Positions 34,565 to 45,469 are shown, counted from the first letter of the stretch. The stretch is 64,000 bases of DNA from Enterocloster asparagiformis (GCA_018380885.1 JAGZSY010000010.1:95534-159533), one strand, 5' to 3'. Program-made: numbers and translations. Notes: a model not told the origin generated them from the letters alone.

Positions 34565-37500
34565 CTACCGCTCCCCGTCAGGCTCATCCGTCCCCAGTTC
34601 TTCCCAAATTTCCTCCGGCTTCAGCGCCTTCAGCTTGCGGTAACCGTACCCCGCGGTTTTGGTGTCAAAGCCGCAGACCGCGTGGTAGGGACAGTAGTCG
34701 CAGGCCGTGCGGGCGCTCTGCTTGTAGGGCTTCAGGGCGGTGTCCCCCTCTAGGATATCCCGGCCCGCTGTTCTGAGCTTCCGGTTTACATAGGATTTCA
34801 GCTGTTCAAAGCGCTTGCCGCTGGCCACGGAGGATCTGCTCTCCTGGATCAGCCCCGCCTTTAAGGCCACGGGGATCACATCCGACTGCGTCTCGATCTC
34901 CCGGTCCAGGTGGCGGATCACATCCAGCTCCCGGTTTACCAGGCCGTTCATGCGCAGCTGGCGCAGTATCTGCCGCTCAATCTCCTCCGGCGTCAAGTCC
35001 TCCTTCTTCTCCACCAAGGGGTCCTGGATGTTGTAGTAGAAGATGCCCGCAGGCACCACCTCCTTGTCCGGGTGCCTGCGCTCCTCCAGCTCCAGGGCCG
35101 CGTCCAGATACACCACCAGCTGTAATTGCAGCCCATAGTACAGGGCCGCCAGGTCAAAGCTGGTGCCGCCCGACTTGTAGTCGATGATCTTCACGTAGAG
35201 CTTGTCGCCCTCCTCGCACAGATCCATCCGGTCGATGCGGCCCCTGAGCTGCAATTCCTCATCCGGCGACAGGGCGATGCGCATGGCCTTTAAGTTGTCC
35301 ACCGCAGAGAAGGATACCTCGAATCCCGCAGGCTCGAAATCGCCCCGTTTCACCTGCTCGGCCAGCGCCCAGATGGTGCGGTCCGTCATCCGCTCCACCC
35401 GCCCGGCCAAGTAGGCGTAGCGGGCTGTGCTCATCATAATGGTGTTGCCGTAATCCGCCACCACCTGGGCCACGCTGCCCTGCACCAGCTCCTGCCGCCC
35501 CTCCTTTGTCAAATTCCGCCAGTCCCTGCCCTGCTCCTTCATCACCTGGAAACACCGGTCAATGGACTGGTGGAACAGGTTGCCCATGTCCACCGCCTCC
35601 AGCTCGTACTCCCGGCGCTCCATGAGCTCTAAGCCGTACCGCAGGAAATGGGCGTAGGCGCAGGAGGCGTACTGCTCCAGGCGGGTGACGCTGCCCTGTA
35701 AAATTTTTCCATACAGAGCCCGCGCCGCGGCCCGGCCGATTCCCCGCTCTTCATATGAGTAAAATGCGGCCTGCACCAGCATTTTCACCTCTTCCCGGTA
35801 GTCCTCCCGCCCGAAAAACCAGCGGTAAAGCTCCAGAAACTTCCGCTCCCACTCCGAATCCTCCCGGGCCTCGTCCGCAGCGTCCGGCTCCTTCGTGTCC
35901 CGGTAGGCCTTCAAGCCCCGGATCAGCATTTCCTTGCCGTCCCCGGGCGTCTGCACCGGCCAGCCCACGGTGGAGCCGTCCTCAGCCGAAAGGCCGGGAA
36001 ACAGCTTATACACCTCGCCCAAAAGCACGGAGGGGCGCAGGCTCTTGCCGTCCGCGCCGCGGCCGGCGTAGGTGATCACCAGGCGGCGGGAGGGCTTGGA
36101 GAGCATCAGGTACAGGTAAAATTTCTGCATGCAGCCGTCCTCCCTGGCCGTTGGAGCCAGCTCCAGGCGATGGGCCTTGAAAAACTCCCGGTCCCGGTCC
36201 CCCAGCAGGCTGCCGCCGTTTTTGCGCTGGGGAACCACGCCGTCGTTGACGCCCACAAAGAACAGCACCTGCACCCCGTCCAGACGGGTGCGGGTGATAT
36301 CGCCCACCATCACCTGGTCGATGGTGGCGGGAATCACGCCCACCTGAATCTCGCCGAAGCCCGCGTCCAGAATCTGGGCGTAGCTTTTGCGCTCCGCCTT
36401 CTCGTCGCCCAGCAGGCCGGTGAGGCGCTCAAACAGCTCCTCCACCCGCTGGTAAACCTGACCGTACTCGCGGGCCAGGTTCTCGTCACCGCGCCGGCCA
36501 CGGACGGCGAAATAATCCTGGTACTCCTCCAGCTTTTCCCTCAGCTCCATGGTTTCCAGGTAAGCCCTCAGGGCCTCGGTCACCGTGGCGATGGTGGCGT
36601 TCTTGGCCGCCATGGCCTCCCGCAGAGGGCGCAGAGGCGCGAGGATCCACAGGCGGAACGCGTTCAGCTCCTGCAAATTCAGGTTTTCAGCCCCCCGGTA
36701 CTGGGCCTCCCACTGGCTGTCCCAGCGCTTCCAGCCGTTGATCCCCAGAGCTCTTACATAATTTTCCAGCCGGTCCGTCATCACCGCGGCCTCCGCCCGG
36801 CCATAGCGGCGGGCGCCGCCAGCGCCTCGCCCCTCCAGCAGCACGTCCGCCAGCTCATCCGCGCCGGCTTCCTCCCAGTCGATCTCCTCGGGACTGGTGG
36901 GTGCGTTCTCCGGGGCGGTTGCGGTTGTTGCTGCCGCTCCCGACTGCCCCTCCTCAGGGCCCCCATCTTCCGATTCCGCCTCCCGATCGTACACCAACCC
37001 GGTTTTCAGATAGCGGAACACATTTTCATAGGAAAAGTCCCTGGTTGCCTCCAGCACCGCGCGAATCAGCTCCACCATGGGATTTTCCAGGATGCTCTTC
37101 TTGTCGTCCATGAAAAACGGGATTCCCGCCTGGTCGAACTGCCGGGTCAGCTCCCGCCCGTAGGCCGCCAAATCCCCGGTCACCACGGCCATATCCCGGT
37201 AGCGCAGCCCCTGCTCCCGCACCAGACGCTCGATGCGGCTCTTCACATAGCGCACTTCCTCCTCCGGCGTCTGGCCGCAGAAGAGCTTCACCTGGTCCTG
37301 CTCCCCCTTCCAGACCTTTCCGTTATACCGGTACAGGTTCTGCTCCAGGAAATCCAGGGCCGGGCTTTTGGCAAACCGCCAGGCCGGGCGCCGGTCCAGG
37401 ATCACATCCTCCTTTTTCTCCACCTGGTGGGCTTTGGCCATGGCCGCCAGGCGGCAGACCGTGTGTTTGCTCATATAAAACAGGTTCTGAATCCCGCTCT

Positions 37501-38215
37501 CTCTGTAAGGGTCGGCCCGGTAGTCCACCGTCACCGCGCAGACCACGTCCAGGGCGTGGGTGATCAACAGCTCCACCAGCCGGTGCTGCACCGGCGTAAA
37601 GCCCGTGTACCCGTCCAGAAAAATCACGCTGTTCTTGATCATATTGGAGCGCGGCAGTTCCCTGCACAGGATATCCAGAATCTCCTCCGCCGTGATATAG
37701 TGGTTTTCAATGTAATCCTTAAATTCCTGGAAGATCAGCCCCAGGTCCCCCAGCTTCTGCTTCAGCAGCGGGTTCTCCGCCTCGCCCTGCAATTTTTCCA
37801 AATCCTGGGGTGTAATCCCGTACTGGCAGAGCTCGGAAATCTGGGATTTCAGCTGGTTGATGAATCCGGCCTGGCCCAGGTGGCCGCCGTAGAGAGCCAA
37901 GCCGCTCTTTTTCTTGCCGGAAACCCGCCGCAGGACCATGGATTTTCCCATATCGTCCAGCACCACCGGCATTTTCACCGCCAGCTCGTCGAACACCCGG
38001 TAGGCCAGGCGCTTGAAGCTGAGCACATCGATGTTCATGATGCCGTGCCTGGGGTGCAGGCGGACGATCTCCTTCTGGGCCTGCATGGTAAACTGCTCGG
38101 GCACCACCACCAGGAAACGCCGCCCGGGCTGTTCCTGGGACAGGCGGATGGCCTGCTCATACAGATAGCGGGTCTTGCCGGAACCGGAACCGCCGAAAAC
38201 AAATTGTAACGCCAC
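34565..38215 (-). CDS. addB: ATP-dependent helicase/deoxyribonuclease subunit B
   Basis: 1216 residues from a GTG at 38215 that directly follows AGGAGGAAATATC; the track-style upstream ATG is not supported by a ribosome site. Walker A at 8-15 (GGSGSGKT), a degenerate helicase middle, and a C-terminal nuclease with KIIDYKSGGTSFD. The four cysteines of the structural 4Fe-4S cluster are visible as one early Cys (YASCAYAHF) and three late ones (ACDYCPYHAVCGF). It recognises Chi and supplies the second nuclease of AddAB. An acidic/Ala-rich insertion lies near residues 420-460. Confidence 0.95.
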   Translation of the reverse strand: MALQFVFGGSGSGKTRYLYEQAIRLSQEQPGRRFLVVVPEQFTMQAQKEIVRLHPRHGIMNIDVLSFKRLAYRVFDELAVKMPVVLDDMGKSMVLRRVSGKKKSGLALYGGHLGQAGFINQLKSQISELCQYGITPQDLEKLQGEAENPLLKQKLGDLGLIFQEFKDYIENHYITAEEILDILCRELPRSNMIKNSVIFLDGYTGFTPVQHRLVELLITHALDVVCAVTVDYRADPYRESGIQNLFYMSKHTVCRLAAMAKAHQVEKKEDVILDRRPAWRFAKSPALDFLEQNLYRYNGKVWKGEQDQVKLFCGQTPEEEVRYVKSRIERLVREQGLRYRDMAVVTGDLAAYGRELTRQFDQAGIPFFMDDKKSILENPMVELIRAVLEATRDFSYENVFRYLKTGLVYDREAESEDGGPEEGQSGAAATTATAPENAPTSPEEIDWEEAGADELADVLLEGRGAGGARRYGRAEAAVMTDRLENYVRALGINGWKRWDSQWEAQYRGAENLNLQELNAFRLWILAPLRPLREAMAAKNATIATVTEALRAYLETMELREKLEEYQDYFAVRGRRGDENLAREYGQVYQRVEELFERLTGLLGDEKAERKSYAQILDAGFGEIQVGVIPATIDQVMVGDITRTRLDGVQVLFFVGVNDGVVPQRKNGGSLLGDRDREFFKAHRLELAPTAREDGCMQKFYLYLMLSKPSRRLVITYAGRGADGKSLRPSVLLGEVYKLFPGLSAEDGSTVGWPVQTPGDGKEMLIRGLKAYRDTKEPDAADEAREDSEWERKFLELYRWFFGREDYREEVKMLVQAAFYSYEERGIGRAAARALYGKILQGSVTRLEQYASCAYAHFLRYGLELMERREYELEAVDMGNLFHQSIDRCFQVMKEQGRDWRNLTKEGRQELVQGSVAQVVADYGNTIMMSTARYAYLAGRVERMTDRTIWALAEQVKRGDFEPAGFEVSFSAVDNLKAMRIALSPDEELQLRGRIDRMDLCEEGDKLYVKIIDYKSGGTSFDLAALYYGLQLQLVVYLDAALELEERRHPDKEVVPAGIFYYNIQDPLVEKKEDLTPEEIERQILRQLRMNGLVNRELDVIRHLDREIETQSDVIPVALKAGLIQESRSSVASGKRFEQLKSYVNRKLRTAGRDILEGDTALKPYKQSARTACDYCPYHAVCGFDTKTAGYGYRKLKALKPEEIWEELGTDEPDGER

Positions 38216-38320
38216 GATATTTCCTCCTGTCGCTTCAAATCCAATAGATTGCTGCAATGCCGCTCATATTTCCCCCGATTGTCTCATAAGCTATAACAAA
38301 TTGTACCGGAGGTTTTATCT

Positions 38321-38752
38321 ATGAGCTCCAAAACCAAAATCGTCGTGCTGCGCATGAAAGAGATTATCTACACCGGGATCTTTGTCGGCCTCGCCATCCT
38401 GCTCGTCACCCTGTGCCTGATTATGTTCCGCCCCAAAAAAGATACAGCCGGCAGCGAAGCGGCCAGCTATATCCCCGGCGTCTACAGCGCCTCCCTGAAT
38501 CTGGGGAATCAGGACGTCAACGTGCAGGTGGCCGTGGATGCCAACCGGATCAGCTCCGTGTCCCTGGTGCCCTTAAGCGAAGCGGTCACCACCATGTACC
38601 CGCTCATGCAGCCCACCCTGGATGAACTGGCGGACCAGATCGTGAGCACCCAGTCCCTGGAAAACCTTACATACTCCAGCCAGTCCCGCTACACCTCGGC
38701 TGCGCTGTTAAAAGCCATCCAGACCGCTCTGGACAAGGCGAAGGTCCAGTAA
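38321..38752 (+). CDS. Membrane-anchored protein with FMN-binding-domain-like fold
   Basis: 143 residues, ATG behind CCGGAGG. One N-terminal membrane helix (about 15-37) is followed by an extracytoplasmic domain: IPGVYSASLNLGNQDVNVQV, then SVSLVPLSE and a C-terminal LLKAIQTALDKA. The pattern (PGxYxA..., strand, ...S....T..A...A) resembles FMN_bind domains found in RnfG and NosR, but the flavin-attachment consensus SGATxT is replaced by SSQSRYTS. It may be a non-flavinylated relative. Divergent from addB; function unknown. Confidence 0.65.
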   Translation: MSSKTKIVVLRMKEIIYTGIFVGLAILLVTLCLIMFRPKKDTAGSEAASYIPGVYSASLNLGNQDVNVQVAVDANRISSVSLVPLSEAVTTMYPLMQPTLDELADQIVSTQSLENLTYSSQSRYTSAALLKAIQTALDKAKVQ

Positions 38753-38864
38753 CATCAGATTCTCATATTCATGCAAAGGCTGCTGCCAATGCCCTATCCG
38801 GTCAAGCGCCGGTATTCCCCCGGCAAATTCCCGCAGCGTGCACTGCTCAGCAGCCCTCTCCTGA

Positions 38865-39182
38865 TTATTTTTTCTTTTTTCCGCTCTCCGGGTTCTTCCG
38901 GAAACGCCTGCTCTTAAACACATACACATGGGCCACCAGCGTCAGCGCGAATAAGCCCATGCAGGCCCATTCCAGCCTCTCGGAAAAGATGTGGGACGCG
39001 ATGGCAAAGCTCAGCAGCGCGTCGGCTATGAACAGCCATTTCTCCACCGCGTACACCTTATCCACATCGTAGTCGGTTTTCTTGACGTTTGTCCCCACAA
39101 AAATCATAAAATCCTTGCCCATAAACAGGTCGATGCCCTCTGCGATGCACAGGGCCCCCATAAACCAAAAAATCAGATCCAT
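38865..39182 (-). CDS. Small integral membrane protein, unknown function
   Basis: 105 residues with three predicted membrane helices (FWFMGALCIAEGIDLF, WLFIADALLSFAIAS, ACMGLFALTLVAHVYVF) and a Lys/Arg-rich C-terminus. The loop VGTNVKKTDYDVDKVY is reminiscent of small DUF3784-type membrane proteins, though the match is loose. Alone on its strand; no functional clue. Confidence 0.6.
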   Translation of the reverse strand: MDLIFWFMGALCIAEGIDLFMGKDFMIFVGTNVKKTDYDVDKVYAVEKWLFIADALLSFAIASHIFSERLEWACMGLFALTLVAHVYVFKSRRFRKNPESGKKKK

Positions 39183-39422
39183 AAATCCTCCTTCGCATGT
39201 CCGTTCCCGCCGACCCGAAAAGGCCCTCGTTAAGTGCTCATTATTATACCATATCCCTTTTCAAACCACAAGCGGCCAATTCCGCGCCGGCATTTGGCGC
39301 TCAGGCGGACAAAAAGCCGGCGCATGGCTGTTTCCAGCTGCGCCGGCCGTTCACAGGATGAGGCATGCCGCCGGACGGACCCGCGGGCAACCGCCCTCTC
39401 CTGAATGATCATTTCCTTTTTA

Positions 39423-41840
39423 TCACACGGAAGCCCGAAGAATCTCCTGGTTCTGTTCCACAAATTTCCTAATATTGGATGCTCCGGCAAACTTCTGCAC
39501 GATGCCGTCGTTCTCAAAATCCACCACCAGCGTGGGGGCCTGGAGAATGTTGAACTTCTCCGCCAGCTCCGGATGCTCCTCGGCGTCGATCACATGGTAA
39601 TTCATACCCTTTAAGAACTCCTTGGCCGCCTTGCAGTTGGGGCAGGTCTTGGTGGTGAACAGGAACAGGCCCGTATCCGCCTTCACCTCTCCCTTGGCCG
39701 CAGCCTTGTGCTCCCCGGCAGCGCAGCGGCTCTCCGGCTTGATGTGGGAGACGCCGTGTTTCAGCTTGGAGCCGTGGATATCGTAGTTGGTGCGGTTCTT
39801 GTACTCCTGTGTCTTGCCCTCGTTCCAGTTCTGCACCGGACGGTAGTAGCCCGTAATCCGGCTGTAAACCTCGGCCTTGGCGCCGCAGACCGGACAGGTG
39901 AAATGTTCGCCGGACAGGTAGCCGTGGCTCTTGCAGATGGAGTAGGTGGGCGACATGGTGTAGTAGGGCAGCTTGTAGTTCTCCGCTATGGTGCGCACCA
40001 GGTTGGCGGCCGCCTTCCAGTCGGGCAGCTTCTCGCCCAGGAACGCGTGGAACACCGTGCCGGAGGTATACAAAGTCTGCAGCTCGTCCTGGATATCCAG
40101 GGCGTCGAACACATCCGCGGTGTAGTCCACCGGCAGATGGGAGCTGTTTGTATAGTAGGGCGTATCTCCCTCTGATCCCGCGGTGATGATATCGGGATAA
40201 CGCTTCTTGTCGTGCTTGGCCAGACGGTAGGTGGTGGACTCTGCCGGCGTCGCCTCCAGGTTGTACAAATCGCCGTACATCTCCTGGTAATCGGACAGGC
40301 GCTCACGCATGTGGTTTAAGACCTCCTTGGTGAACTTCTGGCACTGGGGATCGGTCATATCCTTGCGCACCCACCTGGCGTTCAGTCCGGCCTCGTTCAT
40401 ACCGATCAGGCCGATGGTGGAGAAGTGGTTGGAGAAGGTGCCCAGGTACCGCTTGGTGTAGGGGTACAGGCCCTGATCCAGCAGCTTGGTGATCACTTCA
40501 CGCTTGGTCTTTAAGGAGCGGGCGGACACGTCCATCATATGGTCCAGGCGCTCGTAGAAATCCTTCTCATCCTTGGCCAGGTATGCGATGCGGGGCATGT
40601 TGATGGTCACAACGCCCACGGAGCCGGTGCTCTCGCCGGAGCCGAAGAAGCCGCCGGTTTTCTTGCGCAGCTCCCGCAGGTCCAGGCGCAGGCGGCAGCA
40701 CATGCTGCGCACGTCGCTGGGCTGCATATCGCTGTTGATATAGTTGGAGAAATACGGGGTGCCGTACTTGGCCGTCATCTCGAACAGAAGGCGGTTGTTC
40801 TCCGTATCGGACCAGTCGAAATCGTTGGTAATGGAGTAGGTGGGGATGGGGTACTGGAAGCCGCGCCCGTTGGCGTCGCCCTCGATCATGGTCTCGATAA
40901 AGGCCTTGTTGATCAGATCCATCTCCGCCTTGCAGTCCTTGTACTTGAAGTCCATCTCCTTGCCGCCCACGATGGCGTTTAACTCCGCCAGGTCGTTGGG
41001 CACGGTCCAGTCCAGGGTAATGTTGGAGAAGGGAGCCTGGGTGCCCCAGCGGCTGGGGGTGTTCACGCCGTAGATAAAGGACTCGATGCACTTCTTGACT
41101 TCCGAATAGCTCAAGTTGTCCACCTTCACGAAGGGGGCAAGGTATGTATCAAAGGAAGAGAACGCCTGGGCTCCGGCCCATTCGTTCTGCATGATGCCGA
41201 GGAAATTGACCATCTGGTTGCACAGCACGGACAGGTGCTTGGCAGGCGAGGAGGTGATCTTTCCGGTGATTCCGCCCAGTCCCTCCTGCAAAAGCTGCTT
41301 TAAGGACCAGCCCGCGCAGTAGCCGGTGAGCATGGACAGGTCGTGAATGTGGATGTCCGCGTTCCGGTGGGCCTCGGCGATCTCGTGGTCGTAAATCTCG
41401 CTGAGCCAGTAGTTGGCCGTCACAGCGCCGGAGTTGCTCAGGATCAGTCCGCCAACGGAGTAGGTCACGGTGGAATTCTCCTTCACACGCCAGTCCTCAA
41501 CCTTCACATAGCTGTTCACCACATCCTTGTAGTCCAGAATGGTGCTGTTCATGTTGCGGATCTTCTCGCGCTGTTTTCTATATAAAATGTACGCCTTCGC
41601 CACGTCCGTGTAGCCGGTCTGCTCCAGCACATGCTCTACGCTGTCCTGGATCTCCTCCACGGAAATGCGGCCCTCCTGCATCTTGCCCTGGAAATCCGCG
41701 GTTACGCGCAGCGAAAGCAACTCCAAAATCTCATTGTTATAATCTTTCTTTGTGGCCTTAAACGCCTTCTTGATGGCCTCTGTGATCTTGTTCAGGCTGA
41801 ATTCCGCTATCTCCCCATCACGTTTTACAACTTCAATCAT
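39423..41840 (-). CDS. nrdD: Anaerobic ribonucleoside-triphosphate reductase with fused redoxin domain
   Basis: 805 residues. N-terminal ATP-cone (about 1-95), then the class III catalytic barrel with finger loop MCCRLRLDLRELRKKTGG, a Cys-rich zinc site (SICKSHGY...CPVCG) and the glycyl radical site RITGYYRPV, Gly at about 664. Beyond this is an unusual tail of about 80 residues, LFLFTTKTCPNCKAAKEFLK to the end, which is a glutaredoxin/thioredoxin domain with CPNC at about 733-736. It makes dNTPs under anoxia after activation by NrdG (44972-45466). The fused redoxin suggests electrons come from a disulfide reductase rather than formate. Two NrdR-type boxes lie upstream. Confidence 0.94.
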   Translation of the reverse strand: MIEVVKRDGEIAEFSLNKITEAIKKAFKATKKDYNNEILELLSLRVTADFQGKMQEGRISVEEIQDSVEHVLEQTGYTDVAKAYILYRKQREKIRNMNSTILDYKDVVNSYVKVEDWRVKENSTVTYSVGGLILSNSGAVTANYWLSEIYDHEIAEAHRNADIHIHDLSMLTGYCAGWSLKQLLQEGLGGITGKITSSPAKHLSVLCNQMVNFLGIMQNEWAGAQAFSSFDTYLAPFVKVDNLSYSEVKKCIESFIYGVNTPSRWGTQAPFSNITLDWTVPNDLAELNAIVGGKEMDFKYKDCKAEMDLINKAFIETMIEGDANGRGFQYPIPTYSITNDFDWSDTENNRLLFEMTAKYGTPYFSNYINSDMQPSDVRSMCCRLRLDLRELRKKTGGFFGSGESTGSVGVVTINMPRIAYLAKDEKDFYERLDHMMDVSARSLKTKREVITKLLDQGLYPYTKRYLGTFSNHFSTIGLIGMNEAGLNARWVRKDMTDPQCQKFTKEVLNHMRERLSDYQEMYGDLYNLEATPAESTTYRLAKHDKKRYPDIITAGSEGDTPYYTNSSHLPVDYTADVFDALDIQDELQTLYTSGTVFHAFLGEKLPDWKAAANLVRTIAENYKLPYYTMSPTYSICKSHGYLSGEHFTCPVCGAKAEVYSRITGYYRPVQNWNEGKTQEYKNRTNYDIHGSKLKHGVSHIKPESRCAAGEHKAAAKGEVKADTGLFLFTTKTCPNCKAAKEFLKGMNYHVIDAEEHPELAEKFNILQAPTLVVDFENDGIVQKFAGASNIRKFVEQNQEILRASV

Positions 41841-42022
41841 TACAAACTTTACTCCTTTCGACCCTCGTCCGATGATAATGGCCCCCGGCTTTTATCCCAT
41901 AAGACATAATGGCCCGCCGGCTACGCCGGCAGCCCATCATATTTGATCAGAAGGTCCCCGGATCTGCGATCCGTTGACAATCTGCCGGTATTTCTGTTCT
42001 CTGTCAGTCCGCCACTTCACCC

Positions 42023-42028
42023 ATTATA
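42023..42028 (-). promoter_or_regulatory. -10 element of the redoxin-fused nrdD gene
   Basis: TATAAT on the minus strand, with TTGTGT at 17-bp spacing as a poor -35. The -35 lies inside the first NrdR-like box. The leader to the ATG at 41840 would be about 175 bases; a GC-rich dyad (GCCGGC repeats near 41918-41930) lies in it. Confidence 0.55.
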
Positions 42029-42045
42029 GCAGACCCCAAACAAAA

Positions 42046-42061
42046 ACACAATATCTATGAT
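42046..42061. promoter_or_regulatory. NrdR-like box 1 upstream of nrdD
   Basis: ACACAATATCTATGAT resembles the NrdR consensus ACACWATATATWGTGT. It overlaps the predicted -35 and starts exactly 31 bp from the second box, the usual three-turn spacing of paired NrdR sites. Confidence 0.65.
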
Positions 42062-42076
42062 CAACTTTTTATGCCG

Positions 42077-42092
42077 ATCAAGATATTGTGTT
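42077..42092. promoter_or_regulatory. NrdR-like box 2 upstream of nrdD
   Basis: ATCAAGATATTGTGTT, whose complement begins AACACAATATCTTG; 31 bp from box 1. NrdR would repress the gene when dATP is plentiful. The two boxes face each other and could also fold as an imperfect hairpin. Confidence 0.65.
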
Positions 42093-42148
42093 TTATTACC
42101 TCTGCTTATAATTCGCGGAAAGCCTTGCGGCTGCGTGGTTTGCGGCCC

Positions 42149-43432
<1,284 letters not shown>

Positions 43433-43493
43433 ACTACCTCTTATTCTCAGTTGACTCAGGCCGCCGCCCACGGTGCGCGGCGGCCCCTTGGCC

Positions 43494-44411
43494 TCAACGG
43501 CTCTTTAAAAATGTGATCTCGTGCTCCGCCCGCTCATCCGGTCCGAAGCTCTTGTTGTACTCCTCAAACAGCTTTAACGCCTCGTCGTACTTATATAAGT
43601 ATTCGCTGCACACGGCCCGGTTATACGAAAGCTCCTTGAGCAGCTCCCTGTCCTCCTGGGCCTTCACCTTCCCCTTGTCAAACGTATCAGCAGCGTCCTT
43701 GTAATTCTCTTCAGCCATCTGGCATAAACCCATCTGGATATAGATTTTCCCATCGTCCAGCCCATCCCTCAAAGCATTTTCATACAAGCTCATGGCCCGG
43801 TCGTAGCCGCCCGTCTTCACGCAGGCCGCGCCGGCCGCCAAAAGGGCGTTCAAGCGTCCTTCGGTCTTTTTCTTGGCCTCAGCCTCGGTCCGCTGCACGT
43901 AATCGTACAGCTCCACCGCCTGGTCTACGTCGCCCATGGCCGCGCTGCACATGCTGGCCATGTACCAATACTCCAGATTCTTGGCGTCCCGGTCCATCAG
44001 AAGCTTGTAGCTGTAATACGCCGCCTCGTAGTCCTCCAGGCGGTACTCCGCCTCGGCCCTGTACCGCAGCACGTCCACCGCCATCTCGCCGGTATCCTTG
44101 TCCATCACGGCCAGAGCCTGGTCGAAATCAGCGATCGCACCGGCAAAGTCCCCCGACTCCATCTTCTCAATGCCGGAAGTCCGCAGCTCCCGCTGCTTGG
44201 AGGTGGACATGCTGCCCACCACGCGCATGGTCCCGAGGGCCACCGACACCACCAGAAGGATACACACCGCCCAGGCGATCAGCCCCTTTACCAGCCTGTT
44301 CCTTCTCCTGCGCTTGCGCGTGGCGCGGCGCTCCCGGTCCAGGCGCGGATTGCGTCCCGAATCGTAGGGCCGCCGCTCGCTGTAGCGGATATTTCCACTG
44401 TTTCTGCTCAT
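43494..44411 (-). CDS. TPR-repeat membrane protein, unknown function
   Basis: 305 residues. A strongly basic N-terminus rich in Arg (RRATRKRRRRNRLVKG) is followed by one membrane helix (about 42-64) and six or so tetratricopeptide repeats (AIADFDQALAVMDKDTGEM, RAMSLYENALRDGLDD, NYKDAADTFDKGK). Topology places the repeats outside the cytoplasm. A scaffold role at the envelope is plausible for such a fold; no partner is evident. Its ATG follows the dut stop by three bases. Confidence 0.8.
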   Translation of the reverse strand: MSRNSGNIRYSERRPYDSGRNPRLDRERRATRKRRRRNRLVKGLIAWAVCILLVVSVALGTMRVVGSMSTSKQRELRTSGIEKMESGDFAGAIADFDQALAVMDKDTGEMAVDVLRYRAEAEYRLEDYEAAYYSYKLLMDRDAKNLEYWYMASMCSAAMGDVDQAVELYDYVQRTEAEAKKKTEGRLNALLAAGAACVKTGGYDRAMSLYENALRDGLDDGKIYIQMGLCQMAEENYKDAADTFDKGKVKAQEDRELLKELSYNRAVCSEYLYKYDEALKLFEEYNKSFGPDERAEHEITFLKSR

Positions 44412-44414
44412 TTC

Positions 44415-44930
44415 CTACCTCGCATCCGTGCTGCCGAAGCCGCCGTTGCGCGTGCTTGTGCAATCGTCGTCCACTGTGATACCATAGGGAAGGAAAATGC
44501 CCTGGGCAAAAGCCATGCCCGCGGACAGCTCCACGGTTTTCCCCTCCCGCGAATCGTTGGTCATCTTGATAAACATGTGCCCTTCATTGTCGGAGTAAAA
44601 ATAATCGCTGTCGATAATTCCCACCGTGTTGTTCAGCTGGAGACGGTATTTGAATCCCAGGCTGCTGCGCGGAAAAATGGACAGCACCCAGCCTTCCTCC
44701 ATCTCCACCCGCACTCCGGTGGGGATCTTCACCGATTCGCCCGGCGCAACGGTCACGGCGATGGGGGTAAAGAAATCGTAACCCGCGGAACCGGCGGTGG
44801 CGCGGGCCGGAAGGCGGACCGCATCGTAGACCTCCTGCACCTCGCCGGTGGGAACCTGGCCGAACGCGTCCCGCCAATCCTTAGAAAACTGATCAAAGCT
44901 TACTTTGTGAAATTTGGCAATTCTCTGCAT
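44415..44930 (-). CDS. dut: dUTP diphosphatase
   Basis: 171 residues, trimeric dUTPase fold. Motif I AGYDFFTP, motif II PRSSLGFK, motif III NNTVGIIDSDYF with the catalytic Asp, motif IV-like AFAQGIFLP and motif V RNGGFGSTD. It removes dUTP and yields dUMP for thymidylate synthesis. An N-terminal extension of about 30 residues (FHKVSFDQFSKDWRDAF) precedes the core. Lies 41 bases after nrdG, so dNTP production and dUTP control are in one operon. Confidence 0.92.
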   Translation of the reverse strand: MQRIAKFHKVSFDQFSKDWRDAFGQVPTGEVQEVYDAVRLPARATAGSAGYDFFTPIAVTVAPGESVKIPTGVRVEMEEGWVLSIFPRSSLGFKYRLQLNNTVGIIDSDYFYSDNEGHMFIKMTNDSREGKTVELSAGMAFAQGIFLPYGITVDDDCTSTRNGGFGSTDAR

Positions 44931-44971
44931 GTCTGTAACCTAACCTTTTCTGTATGTTTTGTGCATTTGCT

Positions 44972-45466
44972 TCAGCTCCGGCCGTAGAGCACCGCCTCGC
45001 CGGTCAAAAGAGACCGCTGGACATCGATGACCCGCTGGTTTGAGCTGCCCTTCCAGTGCAGACTGTTGTCCTTGAGAGCGGCCTCAAACTCGCCGTCCAC
45101 CACCACGTCCACCTTGCGGAGGCAGGGCAGGCCGCAGATTTCCTCCCAGCTGTAGCCGGTGTACAGCCAAATGGTTTTTCCCGGAAAACGGTCGCAGATC
45201 TCATCGATCAGCCGGCCCGTGTCCTCGCGGTTGTCCGGGTGCAGCGGGTCCCCGCCGCTGAGCGTGACCCCGGACACATAATCCTTCTCCAGCTCCGCGA
45301 ACAGTTCGTCCTTTGCCGCCTGGTCAAAAGGGATTCCGCCGCGGATATCCCATGTCACCGGATTGTGGCATTCCGGGCAGTTGTGGTTGCAGCCGGCAAC
45401 CCACAGCACAACCCGAAGCCCCTCCCCGTTGAGCATATCGTCCTTTGTAATATTGTGATAACGCAT
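44972..45466 (-). CDS. nrdG: Anaerobic ribonucleotide reductase activating protein
   Basis: 164 residues. The radical-SAM cysteines are CNHNCPEC (CxxxCxxC) with the SAM block VSGVTLSGGDPLHP. It generates the glycyl radical on NrdD in the cytoplasm. It is the only nrdG in the window and lies between the two nrdD genes, so it may serve both. Overlap-like spacing of three bases after mscL. Confidence 0.95.
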   Translation of the reverse strand: MRYHNITKDDMLNGEGLRVVLWVAGCNHNCPECHNPVTWDIRGGIPFDQAAKDELFAELEKDYVSGVTLSGGDPLHPDNREDTGRLIDEICDRFPGKTIWLYTGYSWEEICGLPCLRKVDVVVDGEFEAALKDNSLHWKGSSNQRVIDVQRSLLTGEAVLYGRS

Positions 45467-45469
45467 CGC

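Noticed and set aside
36170-38209. A 679-codon open frame opposite addB
   Set aside because: GC-rich shadow of a real gene: composition is His/Leu/Gln/Arg-rich without any domain, and addB is complete on the other strand.
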